Below, in pieces: positions 1 through 9,767 of a DNA stretch of 64,000 bases. Position 1 is the first letter of the stretch. Each line of letters starts with the position of its first letter. Below the pieces are notes generated by a model. That model was not told the DNA's origin and did no database searches. It was given only the letters and a program-made list of their open reading frames with translations. The DNA comes from Acidobacteriota bacterium (GTDB lineage Bacteria > Acidobacteriota > Terriglobia > Terriglobales > Acidobacteriaceae), in assembly GCA_021780315.1 (NCBI GenBank), contig JAJXYY010000024.1, positions 124,001-188,000 of the forward strand, in the 5' to 3' direction. A program made the translations under genes and the position numbers.

Positions 1-1272
1 GATGCCCACGATGACGAGGGTGATGACCTCGGGTTCAATCGGCTGACGGTAGTCCATAGAGCTGTGTGTGAGGTAGTAGGGCAGTGGAAAGAGCGCGATG
101 AGGCACATATATGGCAGAACGCCAGCGCGGTCAGTCTGCCACCATCGACGCGCTCCGCGAATCATCAATACGGAGAGTGCGGTGCAGAAGAAGAAGTTGG
201 GGATGTCGAGCGGCTGGGAGTGTAGGTAAGTGGAGGATGCACTCCAGAAACCGGTCCAGAAGCGGACGACGCGGCGGAGTGAGACTTCGACGAAAAAGAA
301 TGGATGCCGGGAGATGAAGGCCATGGCAAGATCATGCTTTTGTGCAAGGTAGTTGATCTCGCCGAGGGACTGGTACTTTTGCATCTCGACGGGGTTGCTT
401 GCGGGGTGTGCCCAGGGGGGATTGGAGTCGGAGGTGTCACCGCTATTGCCAGCCCAGAACTCCAGCCAGAAGCCATCGCGGATGAGGGAGGTCGAGTGCA
501 GGACGCTCTCGTTACGAACGGCCCACGGTGTAGCGATGGCAGCGACTCCGATGGCTACGACCAGCCCGTGGAGTAGCCAACGACCACCGGCTCGACGTAC
601 CTTCCACAGCGCGATGGCCAGCAGGAAAGGGACGGTGGAGAGAACGGACGGATTCGATAGGGCGGTTATGCCGACGAGTGCTCCAAAGCCCAACCAGGCT
701 ATGAGCTTCGAGCGTTGATGCAAGTTCTGAACCGCCCAGAAGCAACAGCAGAAGAGCAGTGCGGTGAGGGCGTAATCCCAAACCCGGTCGGCAGAGAAGT
801 AGACCGAAAAGGGATAGATAACCCACGCCCAGCCTGCGAGGTTGGCCGCTCGCTCGCTAATTGCGTTCCGGGTGCTGAAGTAGACGGGAATACAGGTGAG
901 TGCGGAGAACAGGCTGTTGAGCGACAGGGTAACCAGGGCCGAGGATGCGCTGTATAGCCCAAAGATGCGGAAGATGAGTGCGAGCAGGTACGGATAAAGC
1001 GGTGGAACCAGCGCGGTGGGGCCGGTCCAGGGAAGGAAGGGGGAGCCAAAGCCGTGGCCGAGTGCGATGCTGCGGGCGGTCCAGCCCATCTCCCACCCAA
1101 ACTGTTCGTGATCGATGGTGGGGGCCGCTACGTCACGAAAGACGAGGGAAACGATAACAAGGCGGAGAATGAGCGCCGATAGCACCATGAGCGCGATGCG
1201 TAGACTAAGTCGCCTGCCGGTAACGCGAGGCGGCGAGCTTGCGAGTGAGCGATGGGAACGTGCTGTATGCAC
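1..1272 (-). CDS. Membrane glycosyltransferase, GT39/PMT-like (partial, C-terminus beyond left edge)
   Basis: Reading the minus strand gives one open frame that runs off the left edge with no stop, about 424 codons in view. After a basic N-terminus (RRLSLR) comes a first membrane helix, then a periplasmic loop with EQFGWEMGWTARSIALGHGF and the sequence PLYPYLLALIF. More hydrophobic helices follow, and the visible end contains DYRQPIEPEV near another helix. This pattern is typical of polyprenyl-phosphate-sugar dependent membrane glycosyltransferases of the GT39/ArnT-like superfamily, where an acidic residue in the first loop is catalytic. The sugar and acceptor cannot be told. The start is uncertain: the frame is open back to 1380, and I chose the GTG at 1270-1272 because it precedes the basic stretch. 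No clear ribosome site is visible. Confidence 0.72.
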   Translation of the reverse strand, partial: MHTARSHRSLASSPPRVTGRRLSLRIALMVLSALILRLVIVSLVFRDVAAPTIDHEQFGWEMGWTARSIALGHGFGSPFLPWTGPTALVPPLYPYLLALIFRIFGLYSASSALVTLSLNSLFSALTCIPVYFSTRNAISERAANLAGWAWVIYPFSVYFSADRVWDYALTALLFCCCFWAVQNLHQRSKLIAWLGFGALVGITALSNPSVLSTVPFLLAIALWKVRRAGGRWLLHGLVVAIGVAAIATPWAVRNESVLHSTSLIRDGFWLEFWAGNSGDTSDSNPPWAHPASNPVEMQKYQSLGEINYLAQKHDLAMAFISRHPFFFVEVSLRRVVRFWTGFWSASSTYLHSQPLDIPNFFFCTALSVLMIRGARRWWQTDRAGVLPYMCLIALFPLPYYLTHSSMDYRQPIEPEVITLVIVGI

Positions 1273-1475
1273 TGGGGAAGATAAAGGCCCGGAGAGTTGA
1301 ATAGTCCTGTCCTCAGGAGTGAAGTGTGGGCGTGTTCCATTGGCGACGAACACATGGCCGTGGAAAGATATGCCGAACACTTATATAACCCTATGGGGTC
1401 AATAAAGTTGTCCAGCAAACCTGATTGTAGTGAATTAAGTTGTTAGCAACCGTCATCAGGGCAGGTTCACACGCA

Positions 1476-2354
1476 TCAGCGGAGGTACGCACCGAGCTCG
1501 TTGGCGGCATTGCGCAACGGGGTCAGGAAGCGGGTCTGCATCTCGATGACGGAGAGACGGGGTGCGTTTCCGCTGAGGTTGATGGTAGCGACGACTCTTC
1601 CGGATGGGGCATAGACCGGTACGGCAAGAGAGCGCAGACCGACTTCCAGTTCTTGATCGACCAGCGCGAAGCCGTTGCGGCGGACGTTTCGCAGTGCCAG
1701 ACGAAGGCGATCTACGGTGGTGATGGTACGGGTGGTATTGGGCACGAGATTGACGCGGGAGAGGTACTGCTCCAGTTGCTCGGTGGGTAGATAGGCCAAC
1801 AGGACGCGGCCCATGCTGGTGCAATAGGCCGGAAGCCGACTGCCGATGTGCAGATCCACGGCCATAACCCGGGTGACGGTGGTACGGGCGACGTAGACGA
1901 TGTCCTCGCCGTCGAGCGTTGCGACCGAAAAAGACTCGCGGTGAGCGGCAGACATGCGTTCGAGGATGGGTTGGGCGGCGGTGGAGAGGGTGTTGGACGC
2001 AGTGTAGGTGTGGGAGAGCGTCAACATGCGGGGACGGAGTGAGTAGCGGGAGCCATCCTCGGCTCCGGCGAAGCCCAGCTTGGTGAGGGTATATAGGCAT
2101 CGGCGGACAGCGGCACGCGAGAGACCAGTGCGGATACTCAACTGGGAGATGGTCATCTGGGGGTTCTGCTGGGTGAAGGCCTGAATGACGATGAGACCAC
2201 GTGCAAGCGAGGTCATGAAGTTGGGGTCTCCAGCGTAGATATCCAGAGACGATGCCGGTGTGGCTTTGGCTGGAGGGGGCGCGGGTGCCGGGATGGACGC
2301 AGGTTGGTCAGTGGAGGCAGCGGGTGAATCGGGACGACGAACGGTAAGGCTCAT
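1476..2354 (-). CDS. IclR-family transcriptional regulator (PcaR/PobR-like)
   Basis: 292 aa. After a Pro/Ala-rich N-terminal extension of about 45 residues, DPNFMTSLARGLIVIQAF opens the winged helix-turn-helix (about 48-115; MTISQLSIRTGLSRAAVRR is the recognition region). The rest is the IclR effector domain (about 120-290), with RESFSVATLDGEDIVYVAR and a DQELEVGLRSLAVPVY motif. The opening is typical of the PcaR/PcaU/PobR branch, which in other bacteria controls aromatic catabolism by the beta-ketoadipate route. No aromatic genes are nearby, so the target is unknown. An AGAGGA ribosome site lies 9 nt before the ATG. It is divergent from pgi across 273 bp. Confidence 0.9.
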   Translation of the reverse strand: MSLTVRRPDSPAASTDQPASIPAPAPPPAKATPASSLDIYAGDPNFMTSLARGLIVIQAFTQQNPQMTISQLSIRTGLSRAAVRRCLYTLTKLGFAGAEDGSRYSLRPRMLTLSHTYTASNTLSTAAQPILERMSAAHRESFSVATLDGEDIVYVARTTVTRVMAVDLHIGSRLPAYCTSMGRVLLAYLPTEQLEQYLSRVNLVPNTTRTITTVDRLRLALRNVRRNGFALVDQELEVGLRSLAVPVYAPSGRVVATINLSGNAPRLSVIEMQTRFLTPLRNAANELGAYLR

Positions 2355-2590
2355 TGCAGGAAGTCCTCTGAGGTCGGCTGCCGCAAGGATAGCGAGACGT
2401 GTGCGATAGCCGGACTCTATCTACGGTAAACGCACGATGGCCTTGAGGGCAAGGAATGAGTTGATTTGAATTTGATTGTGAGAGAAATGTCCGGATTGAA
2501 ATTGTTTGCAGTCCTGTTGTGGATAGGCGAATTTAGGCAAAATAACGGGTTGGCTGCCTAGTTCACCGGTCGAGTTCTACACTGGGTAGA

Positions 2591-2603
2591 AGCACTGAGT
2601 GCT
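2591..2603 (+). repeat. Short palindrome in the pgi leader
   Basis: AGCACT-G-AGTGCT is a perfect 6+1+6 palindrome 24 bp before the pgi start. It could be a weak regulator site or chance. The rest of the 273-bp region between the IclR gene and pgi is AT-richer than its surroundings and must hold both promoters, but no convincing -35/-10 pair stands out. Confidence 0.3.
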
Positions 2604-2627
2604 GTATCAAAAAGGAGAAGCAAGCGT

Positions 2628-4268
2628 ATGCAGACGGTAACACCACTGACTCCACTGAACCATCGTCCGTCCTGGAAGGCACTCAAAGCTCATCATGAGC
2701 AGATTGGCACCAAGCATCTGCGGGAGTTCTTTGCTGACGATCCGGCGCGTGGTGAACGTTACACGGCCGAGGCAGAGGGCATCTTTCTGGATTACTCCAA
2801 GAATCGCATCGATGACCAGACGCTGAAGTTGCTGGTGCAGTTGGCGAAAGAGTCCGGGCTGCGTGAACGTACCGAGGCGATGTTCCTTGGGGAGAAAATC
2901 AATATCACCGAAGGTCGCGCGGTACTGCATGTGGCATTGCGTGCGCCGAAGTCCGAGTCGATTGTGGTGGATGGGGAGGATGTTGTTCCTGCGGTACATG
3001 CGGTGCTGGATAAGATGTCCGAGTTTGCAGAGCGGGTACGGTCAGGCGTTTGGACGGGGCATACCGGCAAGCGCATCCGGAACGTAGTGAATATCGGGAT
3101 TGGCGGATCGGACTTGGGACCGGTGATGGCGTATGAAGCCCTGAAACACTATAGCCAGCGCGATCTGACGTTCCGGTTTGTGTCGAACGTGGACGGCTCA
3201 GATTTTGCGGAGGCGGTGCATGATCTGGACGCAGCCGAGACGCTGTTCCTGGTGGCGTCGAAGACGTTTACGACGCAGGAGACCATGACGAATGCGCACT
3301 CGGCGCGCGAGTGGGCGCTGGCGCAGTTTGGTGGCGATGAGAAGGCGATTGCGAAGCACTTCGTGGCCATCTCGACCAATACGAAGGAAGTAGCAAAGTT
3401 CGGAATCGATATCGAGAATATGTTCGGTTTCTGGGACTGGGTTGGCGGGCGCTATTCGATGGATTCAGCGATCGGATTGTCGACGATGGTCGCGATCGGG
3501 CCCGAGAACTTCCGCGCAATGCTGGCTGGATTCCATGCGATGGACGTACACTTCCGCACGGCTCCGCTGGAGCAGAATCTGCCGGTGCTGATGGGGCTTT
3601 TATCGGTGTGGTATACGGACTTTTTCGATGCACAGACGGTGGCGATTCTGCCCTATGAGCAGTATCTGAAACGGTTTCCCGCTTATCTGCAGCAGTTGAC
3701 GATGGAGAGCAATGGCAAACATGTAACTTTGGATGGCACACATGTGGCAACCCAGACCGGGCCTATCTACTGGGGTGAGCCGGGAACCAATGGGCAACAC
3801 TCGTTCTACCAACTGATTCACCAGGGGACACGGCTGATTCCGTGCGACTTTATTGGCTTCTACAAGACACTGAACCCGGTTGGCCGACACCATGACATGC
3901 TGATGGCGAACGTTTTTGCGCAGGCTGAGGCACTGGCGTTCGGAAAGACGGCAGAGGCGGTGAAGGCCGAGGGTGTGGCGGAGGCGCTGATCCCGCACAA
4001 GGTGTTTGAGGGCAACCGTCCATCCAATACGATTTTGGCGGAGTGCGTGAGTCCGGCGATGCTTGGTAAGCTGGTTGCACTGTACGAGCATGTGGTGTTC
4101 ACCCAGGGCGTGATCTGGAGCATCGACTCTTTTGACCAGTGGGGCGTGGAGCTAGGGAAGGTACTGGCTACGCGGATTCTGGGAGAGTTGGAAAGCGGGG
4201 AAGAGCCGGCAGGCGCGCACGACTCATCGACGAATCGTCTGATTCAGCGGTACCGCAAAAACAAGTAG
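2628..4268 (+). CDS. pgi: Glucose-6-phosphate isomerase
   Basis: 546 aa, the usual length for the long bacterial/eukaryotic type. It interconverts glucose-6-P and fructose-6-P in the cytoplasm, linking glycolysis, gluconeogenesis and sugar-nucleotide supply. Both family signatures are present: the region around [19 protein letters not shown] and the [19 protein letters not shown] block with the catalytic Glu. [11 protein letters not shown] forms the phosphate-binding loop. An AAGGAG ribosome site precedes the ATG. The gene stands alone and is followed by its own terminator. Fructose-6-P made here can feed glmU and gmd products elsewhere in the window. Confidence 0.97.
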   Translation: MQTVTPLTPLNHRPSWKALKAHHEQIGTKHLREFFADDPARGERYTAEAEGIFLDYSKNRIDDQTLKLLVQLAKESGLRERTEAMFLGEKINITEGRAVLHVALRAPKSESIVVDGEDVVPAVHAVLDKMSEFAERVRSGVWTGHTGKRIRNVVNIGIGGSDLGPVMAYEALKHYSQRDLTFRFVSNVDGSDFAEAVHDLDAAETLFLVASKTFTTQETMTNAHSAREWALAQFGGDEKAIAKHFVAISTNTKEVAKFGIDIENMFGFWDWVGGRYSMDSAIGLSTMVAIGPENFRAMLAGFHAMDVHFRTAPLEQNLPVLMGLLSVWYTDFFDAQTVAILPYEQYLKRFPAYLQQLTMESNGKHVTLDGTHVATQTGPIYWGEPGTNGQHSFYQLIHQGTRLIPCDFIGFYKTLNPVGRHHDMLMANVFAQAEALAFGKTAEAVKAEGVAEALIPHKVFEGNRPSNTILAECVSPAMLGKLVALYEHVVFTQGVIWSIDSFDQWGVELGKVLATRILGELESGEEPAGAHDSSTNRLIQRYRKNK

Positions 4269-4282
4269 CTTAAGTGCGGCGA

Positions 4283-4316
4283 GGGTGTTCGTCCTTAGGG
4301 GCGAGCACTCTTTTTT
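4283..4316 (+). terminator. Rho-independent terminator of pgi
   Basis: GGGTGTTCG (4283-4291) pairs with CGAGCACTC (4302-4310), using two G-U pairs, and is followed directly by six T. The T-run overlaps the stop codon of the convergent peroxiredoxin-like gene. Confidence 0.8.
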
Positions 4317-5001
4317 ATCTGGCCATGCGCGCAAGTGTGGCGATGACTTCGGTGGGTTCGGGGCGAACGCGAAAGTCGGCGTGGCCCTCGCTGAATTTGA
4401 TGTTGTTGTTTTGATTGATTAGAAAAGTGGCAGGCAGGGGTAGGCGCCAACTGGCTTCGGTAGCGTTGTGATAGCTGAGGCCTGCGTTGTTGAAGGGGAT
4501 GTTGATGAGGATGGACTGGTAATAGGGGCGGTGGGGTGTGGGGATGGTGTAGGCGAGGTGGAACCGGTCGGCGACGGCAGCACCGGGGTCGGAGAGCAGA
4601 GGGAACGGCAATGCGTGCTGTTGGCGGGTGAAGTCGTTCTGGCGCGGTGTCTGGGGGGAGATGGCGACGAAGAGCGCTCCCAGACGGCGGAGTTCGGGTT
4701 GCAGGTCGCGCCAGGCCTCGAGTTCGGTGACGCAGTACGGATCCCAGCGGCCGCGGAAGAAGCTTATGACCAGTGGTCCGAGAGCGAGCAGATCGGTGGA
4801 GCGGACAAGCTTGCCGGTGAGGGCATCCTGCAGGGCGAAGGCTGGGGCGGTTGCACCGACGGGGAGGATGCGGTCTTCGATACCGGTGTTGAAGAGGTCG
4901 GCAGTGGCCTGTTCGGAGATGGCGAGCCGGTCAGCCTGAACGAGTTTGCGGGTGTTGACGGTTATAGCGTCGAGTTGGTCCTGAAGAAGCATCCCTCTCA
5001 T
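4315..5001 (-). CDS. Peroxiredoxin-like (AhpC/TSA, PRX_like2 type) with a single cysteine
   Basis: 228 aa from the chosen ATG. The thioredoxin fold is recognisable: GATAPAFALQDALTGK, then FFRGRWDPYCVTELEAW, then FVAISPQTP and a closing FLINQNNNIKF strand. In this branch the usual motif is WCPYC. Here the first Cys is Asp87 and only Cys90, which aligns with the peroxidatic Cys of AhpC, remains. There is no other Cys in the protein. It is therefore expected to act, if at all, as a one-Cys thiol peroxidase needing an outside reductant. A longer reading back to 5094 would overlap the fucosidase gene, so I start at 5001, about 40 bp after the fucosidase stop. Probably in one transcript with the fucosidase. 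Confidence 0.85.
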   Translation of the reverse strand: MRGMLLQDQLDAITVNTRKLVQADRLAISEQATADLFNTGIEDRILPVGATAPAFALQDALTGKLVRSTDLLALGPLVISFFRGRWDPYCVTELEAWRDLQPELRRLGALFVAISPQTPRQNDFTRQQHALPFPLLSDPGAAVADRFHLAYTIPTPHRPYYQSILINIPFNNAGLSYHNATEASWRLPLPATFLINQNNNIKFSEGHADFRVRPEPTEVIATLARMAR

Positions 5002-5041
5002 TTTCGCAGAGCGCCTGTGGTTTTGCAGCGATGAGCCGTGT

Positions 5042-6616
5042 TCAGACAGTGTTGATCTTGAGGGTGATGCCGCTGTTGGCGGTTGGCGGAGCATTGGTGG
5101 GAAGCGTGACGCGGAGCGCGGCGGGTTCTTGATTGAACTTCAGGTTTTCGCCGTGGCCCAGCATGGTGACGCGTGTGATTTTGGGTGGGATGTGGGGGCT
5201 GGCGGTGCCCAGGGCGTTGATGAGTGGGGGGCCGTCGGGCCAGCCCTGGACGAAGGCGTAGATGGTGTGGGGGCCCTTGGTGGTGAAGCGGATATCGGTG
5301 GCGGTGAGGTCGGGCTTCTTGCCCTCGTTGGGGTCGAACTCCTTGCCGTTTTTGGGGACCACGACCTTGGTGGAGGGGCCTTCGCCGTAGATTGTCCAAG
5401 GCCGGGTGGCGTAGATTCCTTCACTGTTGACGGCCATCCATGCGGTGATACCGTTGAGGGTGACCAGTTCGTCGGCGTCGAGTTCGCCGGAGTTGGGCAG
5501 GGGGAAGTTGAGCAGCAGATTGCCGTTTTTGCTGACGATATCGACGAGCAGATCGATGACTTTCTTTGGGGATTTGTATTTGATGCCGCGCTTGTAGTGC
5601 CACTCGCCGATGCAGGTGTCGGTTTGCCAGGGGGTGGGGGAGATGTCGTCGAGGACGCCGCGCTCGCGGTCGAGGGCGCAGGTGCCGGAGGTGCAGTCGG
5701 TGGCGGTCTTGCTGTTGTAGACGGCCTCGACCTTGCCACCGTGACGGGCGGCGCTGATGTTGTAGAGGTTGGCGACGAGGGAGTATCCGTACTGGTCGAA
5801 GGGGATGCCGCCGTCGGTGTAGAGGAGGTCGGGTTGGTGCTGGTCGACGAGGTCCTTGATGCGGTTGAAGTACTGAAGCTTCCACCAGTCGGGGGCGTTG
5901 CGGCTCATGGCGTCGGTGGTTTTGGCGAAGTCGGCGGGCTGGCGGGAGTAGTCGTGGTAGAGGTCGGCGTAGGCGGGCAGGACGCCGTCGTAGGAGACAC
6001 CGGCGAGGGGGCCGGTGGAGTCGCTGAGGTGGGAAGGGGCGAGCCAGGAGAAAGAGTTGGAGAGGTGCTCGCTGACGCCGAAGCGGAGGCCGCGCTTGCG
6101 TGCGGCCTGCTTCCAGAGGCCGACGATATCCTTCTTGGGGCCGTTGGCGACGGCGTTCCAGCGGGGCTGGTATCGGGAGTTCCACATGTCGAAGTTGTCG
6201 TGGTGGACGCCCATGGAGAAGAAGTATTTTGCCCCGGCGCGGACGTAGAGATCCATGAGGTGTTCGGGGTCCCAGCGATCGCCTTTGAACTGGGGGATGA
6301 GGTCTTTGTAGCCTACTTTGGAGGGGTGGCCGTAGGTTTTGAGGTGGTAGTTGTACTGGGATGAACCCTGGATGTACATGTTGCGGGCGTACCAGTCGCC
6401 GTCCTCGATGGCGGACTGGGGTCCCCAGTGGGACCAGATTCCGAACTTGGCGTCGGCGAACCACTGGGGCGTGCGGTAGGCCTGGAGGGAGGCTTTGGTG
6501 CCGCGGAAGGGGCCTGGCGCGATGGGCAGGGGGGTATCGGCGAAGGCGCGGCGGAGGGCGAGTGCGGGAGCGGCAGTTCCGAGGATGGCGAGGGCCTGGC
6601 GGCGGGTGAGGCGCAT
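5042..6616 (-). CDS. Alpha-L-fucosidase, GH29, Tat-exported
   Basis: 524 aa. A twin-arginine signal (TRRQALAILGTAAPALA) starts at residue 3, so export of the folded enzyme is likely. The GH29 barrel follows: WFADAKFGIWSHWGPQS, FSMGVHHDNFDMWNS and GLRFGVSEHLSNSF. Asp268 in LLYTDGG is the expected nucleophile. The C-terminus is a beta-rich domain. It hydrolyses terminal alpha-L-fucose from glycans by a retaining mechanism. I chose the ATG at 6616, 9 nt after AAAGGA, over an upstream TTG at 6643. Released fucose could be a substrate for the symporter/isomerase operon at 40.7-44.2 kb, but that link is inference. Confidence 0.93.
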   Translation of the reverse strand: MRLTRRQALAILGTAAPALALRRAFADTPLPIAPGPFRGTKASLQAYRTPQWFADAKFGIWSHWGPQSAIEDGDWYARNMYIQGSSQYNYHLKTYGHPSKVGYKDLIPQFKGDRWDPEHLMDLYVRAGAKYFFSMGVHHDNFDMWNSRYQPRWNAVANGPKKDIVGLWKQAARKRGLRFGVSEHLSNSFSWLAPSHLSDSTGPLAGVSYDGVLPAYADLYHDYSRQPADFAKTTDAMSRNAPDWWKLQYFNRIKDLVDQHQPDLLYTDGGIPFDQYGYSLVANLYNISAARHGGKVEAVYNSKTATDCTSGTCALDRERGVLDDISPTPWQTDTCIGEWHYKRGIKYKSPKKVIDLLVDIVSKNGNLLLNFPLPNSGELDADELVTLNGITAWMAVNSEGIYATRPWTIYGEGPSTKVVVPKNGKEFDPNEGKKPDLTATDIRFTTKGPHTIYAFVQGWPDGPPLINALGTASPHIPPKITRVTMLGHGENLKFNQEPAALRVTLPTNAPPTANSGITLKINTV

Positions 6617-6827
6617 GCGGAGGGGTCCTTTCGTACTGGTCAACCATAGTACCCCCTCCCCCCGGTATTTGTGTCAAAGTCTTCGAACGATAGGGTTTAG
6701 GCTTGGACCTGATGTGTGCAATGTGGTTGGAGTGTGGAGCAGGTGTGGCTCCGGCACGGAAGGGTGGCGGGGTTTCGGGGGGGCGATGTGTCAAGTGCGG
6801 ATGCTTCTGGCTGAGACCGATGCTGGG

Positions 6828-7679
6828 TTACCAGAGGCCGACGATGAGCAGGATGGCGACGAGCGAGGAGAGGGTGAGGGCGCGTTGGCCGACGCGCTGC
6901 AGCGGCAACTGGAGGGCGACGGGATCGCGCTGGGTGCGGAGGTCGAACCAGTAGCCGAGTGCGGCCAGCAGCAGGGCGAGTGCGATGGCGGGGTGGCGGA
7001 GGGTAGCGGCGGCGATGGAAGCGGAGGCGAGGACGGCGACGGCGATGTGGGCGGCGCGGCGGTAGCCTCCGGTGGGCGGAGGCAGGGAGCGAGTGGCGGC
7101 GATGCGGGCGTCGAGACGGGCGTGGACGACCAGGATTCCGGTGCCGGCCTGCATGGCGAGCAGGAGCCAGAGCCACCAAGCCCAGACGGGAATCGTACCG
7201 AAGGCGGTGAGGGCGGTGGCGAGCGCTCCGGAGGTGAGGGCCGCGGCGCTGAGGATTTGGAAGAGGGTGGAACGCTGACGGTTTTTGACGTTGACGGTGA
7301 TGGCCAGCGCAGAGAAGGCGCCGACGCCAAGGGCCATCGCGAGGGTCGCTTTGAGTGGCCAGGTGAGGAGCAGGACGACTCCTGCGAGGGCCAGAAGGGT
7401 GAGCCAGCCAGCGAGCCAGCGGGCGGCGGCGGCGGTCTCCGGGTGGGGCTGGCGCCAGATGAAGCGTTGGCGTGCGAGGACAACCAGGGGATCTTTGGCG
7501 GCGAGTGCGGCAAAGGCGGCGATGAGGGTGGCAAGCTCGCTCCAACGCCAGTGGCGAGCGAGGATGGCGACGCAGAGAATCGGGACGATGAGCATGGCGG
7601 TGGCGCCGTGTTCACGCGGCAGGAACCAAGTGCTGCGCTGGGGCTTGGTGGGACGGGTGGCGGGTGCGGCTGCAGGCAC
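6828..7679 (-). CDS. YwiC-like integral membrane protein
   Basis: 283 aa with about eight hydrophobic helices. The N-terminal motif WFLPREHGATAML is the hallmark of the YwiC-like family (PREHGAW in most members), whose function is not known. The loop LARQRFIWRQPHPE between early helices is basic. The gene starts with GTG at 7679, preceded 6 nt upstream by AGAGGT. It lies upstream of the fucosidase on the same strand, with 211 bp between them. Confidence 0.82.
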   Translation of the reverse strand: MPAAAPATRPTKPQRSTWFLPREHGATAMLIVPILCVAILARHWRWSELATLIAAFAALAAKDPLVVLARQRFIWRQPHPETAAAARWLAGWLTLLALAGVVLLLTWPLKATLAMALGVGAFSALAITVNVKNRQRSTLFQILSAAALTSGALATALTAFGTIPVWAWWLWLLLAMQAGTGILVVHARLDARIAATRSLPPPTGGYRRAAHIAVAVLASASIAAATLRHPAIALALLLAALGYWFDLRTQRDPVALQLPLQRVGQRALTLSSLVAILLIVGLW

Positions 7680-7938
7680 GATAGACCTCTGTGTGGATTA
7701 GTCTAAATCGCCGGGTGGGTCTGATCGTGGCGGGGTGGAGTTAAGGCAGGGATGGCAAGGGTGCCCGGCAGACATCGATAGAGTGTCAAGGCTGATCCAC
7801 CGCTGGGTGCTCGTCACAGGCAGGTGAGACATCCGGCACGACCGAGGGTGATTTCTATCACGACAGTGTGGGATTGCAGCGTGCCAGAGTTATCGTGCGT
7901 GTTGCCGAGACGATGCCGGGACACAACGGAGGAAGTAG

Positions 7939-9675
7939 ATGGTCAAGACGAATGTAATCCTGTCCTGCAGCACGTTTCTGGCATTGATGCTGCCGCCCAG
8001 CGCATGTGTGATGGCGCAATCGTTCCACTGGAAGGTTGTGGTGAATAACGCCGTGACAGTTCCGGGCGACAGTCGAACGTTCAATAGTTACAGCCAGCCT
8101 TCGGTGAATGTGAATGAATTCGTGGTGTTCCGAGCTCGCAGCAAGGGTGGAACGACGGGGGAACCTGCGCATGGAGTCTTCACGCGCGACATGGCTCAGA
8201 ATGGGATTGTGCTGACAAGATTTGACCGTACTACCCTGGTGCCGCCACCCAATAACCTGCTGTCGACTTTTGTGGAGCCGCCTGCGTTCCCGCGTATTGA
8301 CATGTTTTCGAATACGATTGCGTCGCGCGGCAATCATCAGCCAGTGTGGAACTACCTGCTGGCGGATGGCACAGAGACGCGTGCTGGCACTACAGGAATC
8401 TACACCGATCCTTTTGGATTTCTGATTACCGGTGCGAGCAACCTGGGAAGTGTGAGCGAGTTTGGGTTCTTTGCGGTGCCGATGCAGAGTACAAGCCTGG
8501 CTGGAACGATGGGTTTTAGATTTGCTGCAGTAAGTCCGACCCCGATCAAGTTCGATGTCTTCCCGGGTGCTCCCGCGGTAACTGATGGTTCGACGATTGT
8601 ATTCAAGGGCAACTACAGCGTGCCCGATCCGAACAACACCGGGGCGCTGCTCAGCAAGACGGGCGTGTACTTTCGCAACCTTACCAACGGGGTGATTCCG
8701 CTGCCTGGCGGCCAGAGTCTGGCCCCGGCTGGCGGGATGAATCCCGTGGTTTTGATAGCAAATTCAGATACCGTGATTCCGGGTACGGATGTGCGATTTG
8801 GCTCTACCGCGCCACCGAGTGCTGCTCGGAATCAGGCGGTGTTTGCGGGGTTCGACAATGAAGACAATCCAACCAAGGGCGGCATCTATCTGGCTGCGTT
8901 GACTGGTTCCAGTCCTCGGCTTACAGGGCTAGTCCAGATTGGGGATGCGGTACCCGGAGAGAGCAAGGGGAGCGTATTCAACAAACTGGGTGAGGGTGTC
9001 TCCTTTGACGGTCAGTTTGTGGCGTTTTGGGGCGCCTGGGGTACGGAGACCATCTCGCTGACCCTGCAGTGCCCGACAGACGGCAACAAGGATGTGATCG
9101 CGTATTGCGCGAGGCAGTACCCGAATGGTTTTCCAGCTACTATTCCCCAGCACCAGGGCATCTTTGTCCATAACAACAAGACGGGTCAGGTGAAAGTGGT
9201 GGCAAAGAGTCCGACGGACTTTTCAGACTTTGTGTACTGGAATTTTTCTGGTTTGGTTCCGGGCACGGGTAACTCTGACGAGACCGGCGAACCGGCACGC
9301 TGGCGGTCGGCTTCTTTCGTCGCCGTCTCCGGCCTGTCGAAGGAAGAGGAGGACTCAACCTATACTGCTGCCTTCAAGGCCAGAACTGGCAGTGTGAGTC
9401 AAGGCGCTTATGTCAGCCCGGTGGATGGGGTGTATCTGCGCAAAGGCCCGGGAAAGTCGCCAATCACAACCGTGGTCAAGACGGGTATGGCTGGGACGAC
9501 ATTTGACCCGGAAGCGATCGATCCACTGACCAAGGTGCAACTGCCGGTGACGGCAATGGGTATCGAACGCGATGGATTGCGGGGCAAGTGGCTAGCCATT
9601 TCGTTGAGCATGGGGACCGAGGAAGCTGGCTGGGCAGGAGTCTATCTGAGTGCAATTCCGGATGATGATGACTAG
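7939..9675 (+). CDS. Secreted protein of unknown function with repeated beta-strand motifs
   Basis: 578 aa. The N-terminal 27 residues look like a Sec signal peptide ending VMAQ. The mature part has loosely repeated units in which a GVYF/GIYL/GIFV/GVYL strand follows a loop and then a segment such as SFDGQFVAFWG, like the blades of a beta-propeller. It ends in an acidic DDDD tail. I do not recognise an enzymatic motif. GGAGGAAGTAG directly upstream is a strong ribosome site. It faces the dienelactone hydrolase gene across a shared terminator. Function is unassigned; binding of a ligand or cell-surface role is only a guess. Confidence 0.82.
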   Translation: MVKTNVILSCSTFLALMLPPSACVMAQSFHWKVVVNNAVTVPGDSRTFNSYSQPSVNVNEFVVFRARSKGGTTGEPAHGVFTRDMAQNGIVLTRFDRTTLVPPPNNLLSTFVEPPAFPRIDMFSNTIASRGNHQPVWNYLLADGTETRAGTTGIYTDPFGFLITGASNLGSVSEFGFFAVPMQSTSLAGTMGFRFAAVSPTPIKFDVFPGAPAVTDGSTIVFKGNYSVPDPNNTGALLSKTGVYFRNLTNGVIPLPGGQSLAPAGGMNPVVLIANSDTVIPGTDVRFGSTAPPSAARNQAVFAGFDNEDNPTKGGIYLAALTGSSPRLTGLVQIGDAVPGESKGSVFNKLGEGVSFDGQFVAFWGAWGTETISLTLQCPTDGNKDVIAYCARQYPNGFPATIPQHQGIFVHNNKTGQVKVVAKSPTDFSDFVYWNFSGLVPGTGNSDETGEPARWRSASFVAVSGLSKEEEDSTYTAAFKARTGSVSQGAYVSPVDGVYLRKGPGKSPITTVVKTGMAGTTFDPEAIDPLTKVQLPVTAMGIERDGLRGKWLAISLSMGTEEAGWAGVYLSAIPDDDD

Positions 9676-9701
9676 AAGCTGCCCGGTTGCGATGCATGGA
9701 G

Positions 9702-9733
9702 TCAGGCCGGTCAAAAGAAAAAGATCGGCCTGA
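9702..9733. terminator. Hairpin terminator between convergent genes
   Basis: TCAGGCCG (9702-9709) pairs with CGGCCTGA (9726-9733) around an A-rich 16-nt loop. T-rich sequence follows on the plus side. It sits between two convergent genes and probably serves both. Confidence 0.6.
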
Positions 9734-9767
9734 TTCCTGTTTGAGATTTCGAGAGTGTTGTGCTCCG

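Noticed and set aside
5421..7545. Long Arg/Pro-rich open frames on the minus strand over the fucosidase and YwiC-like genes
   Set aside because: They lie in other frames of well-supported genes, have biased low-complexity composition and arise from high GC at third positions.
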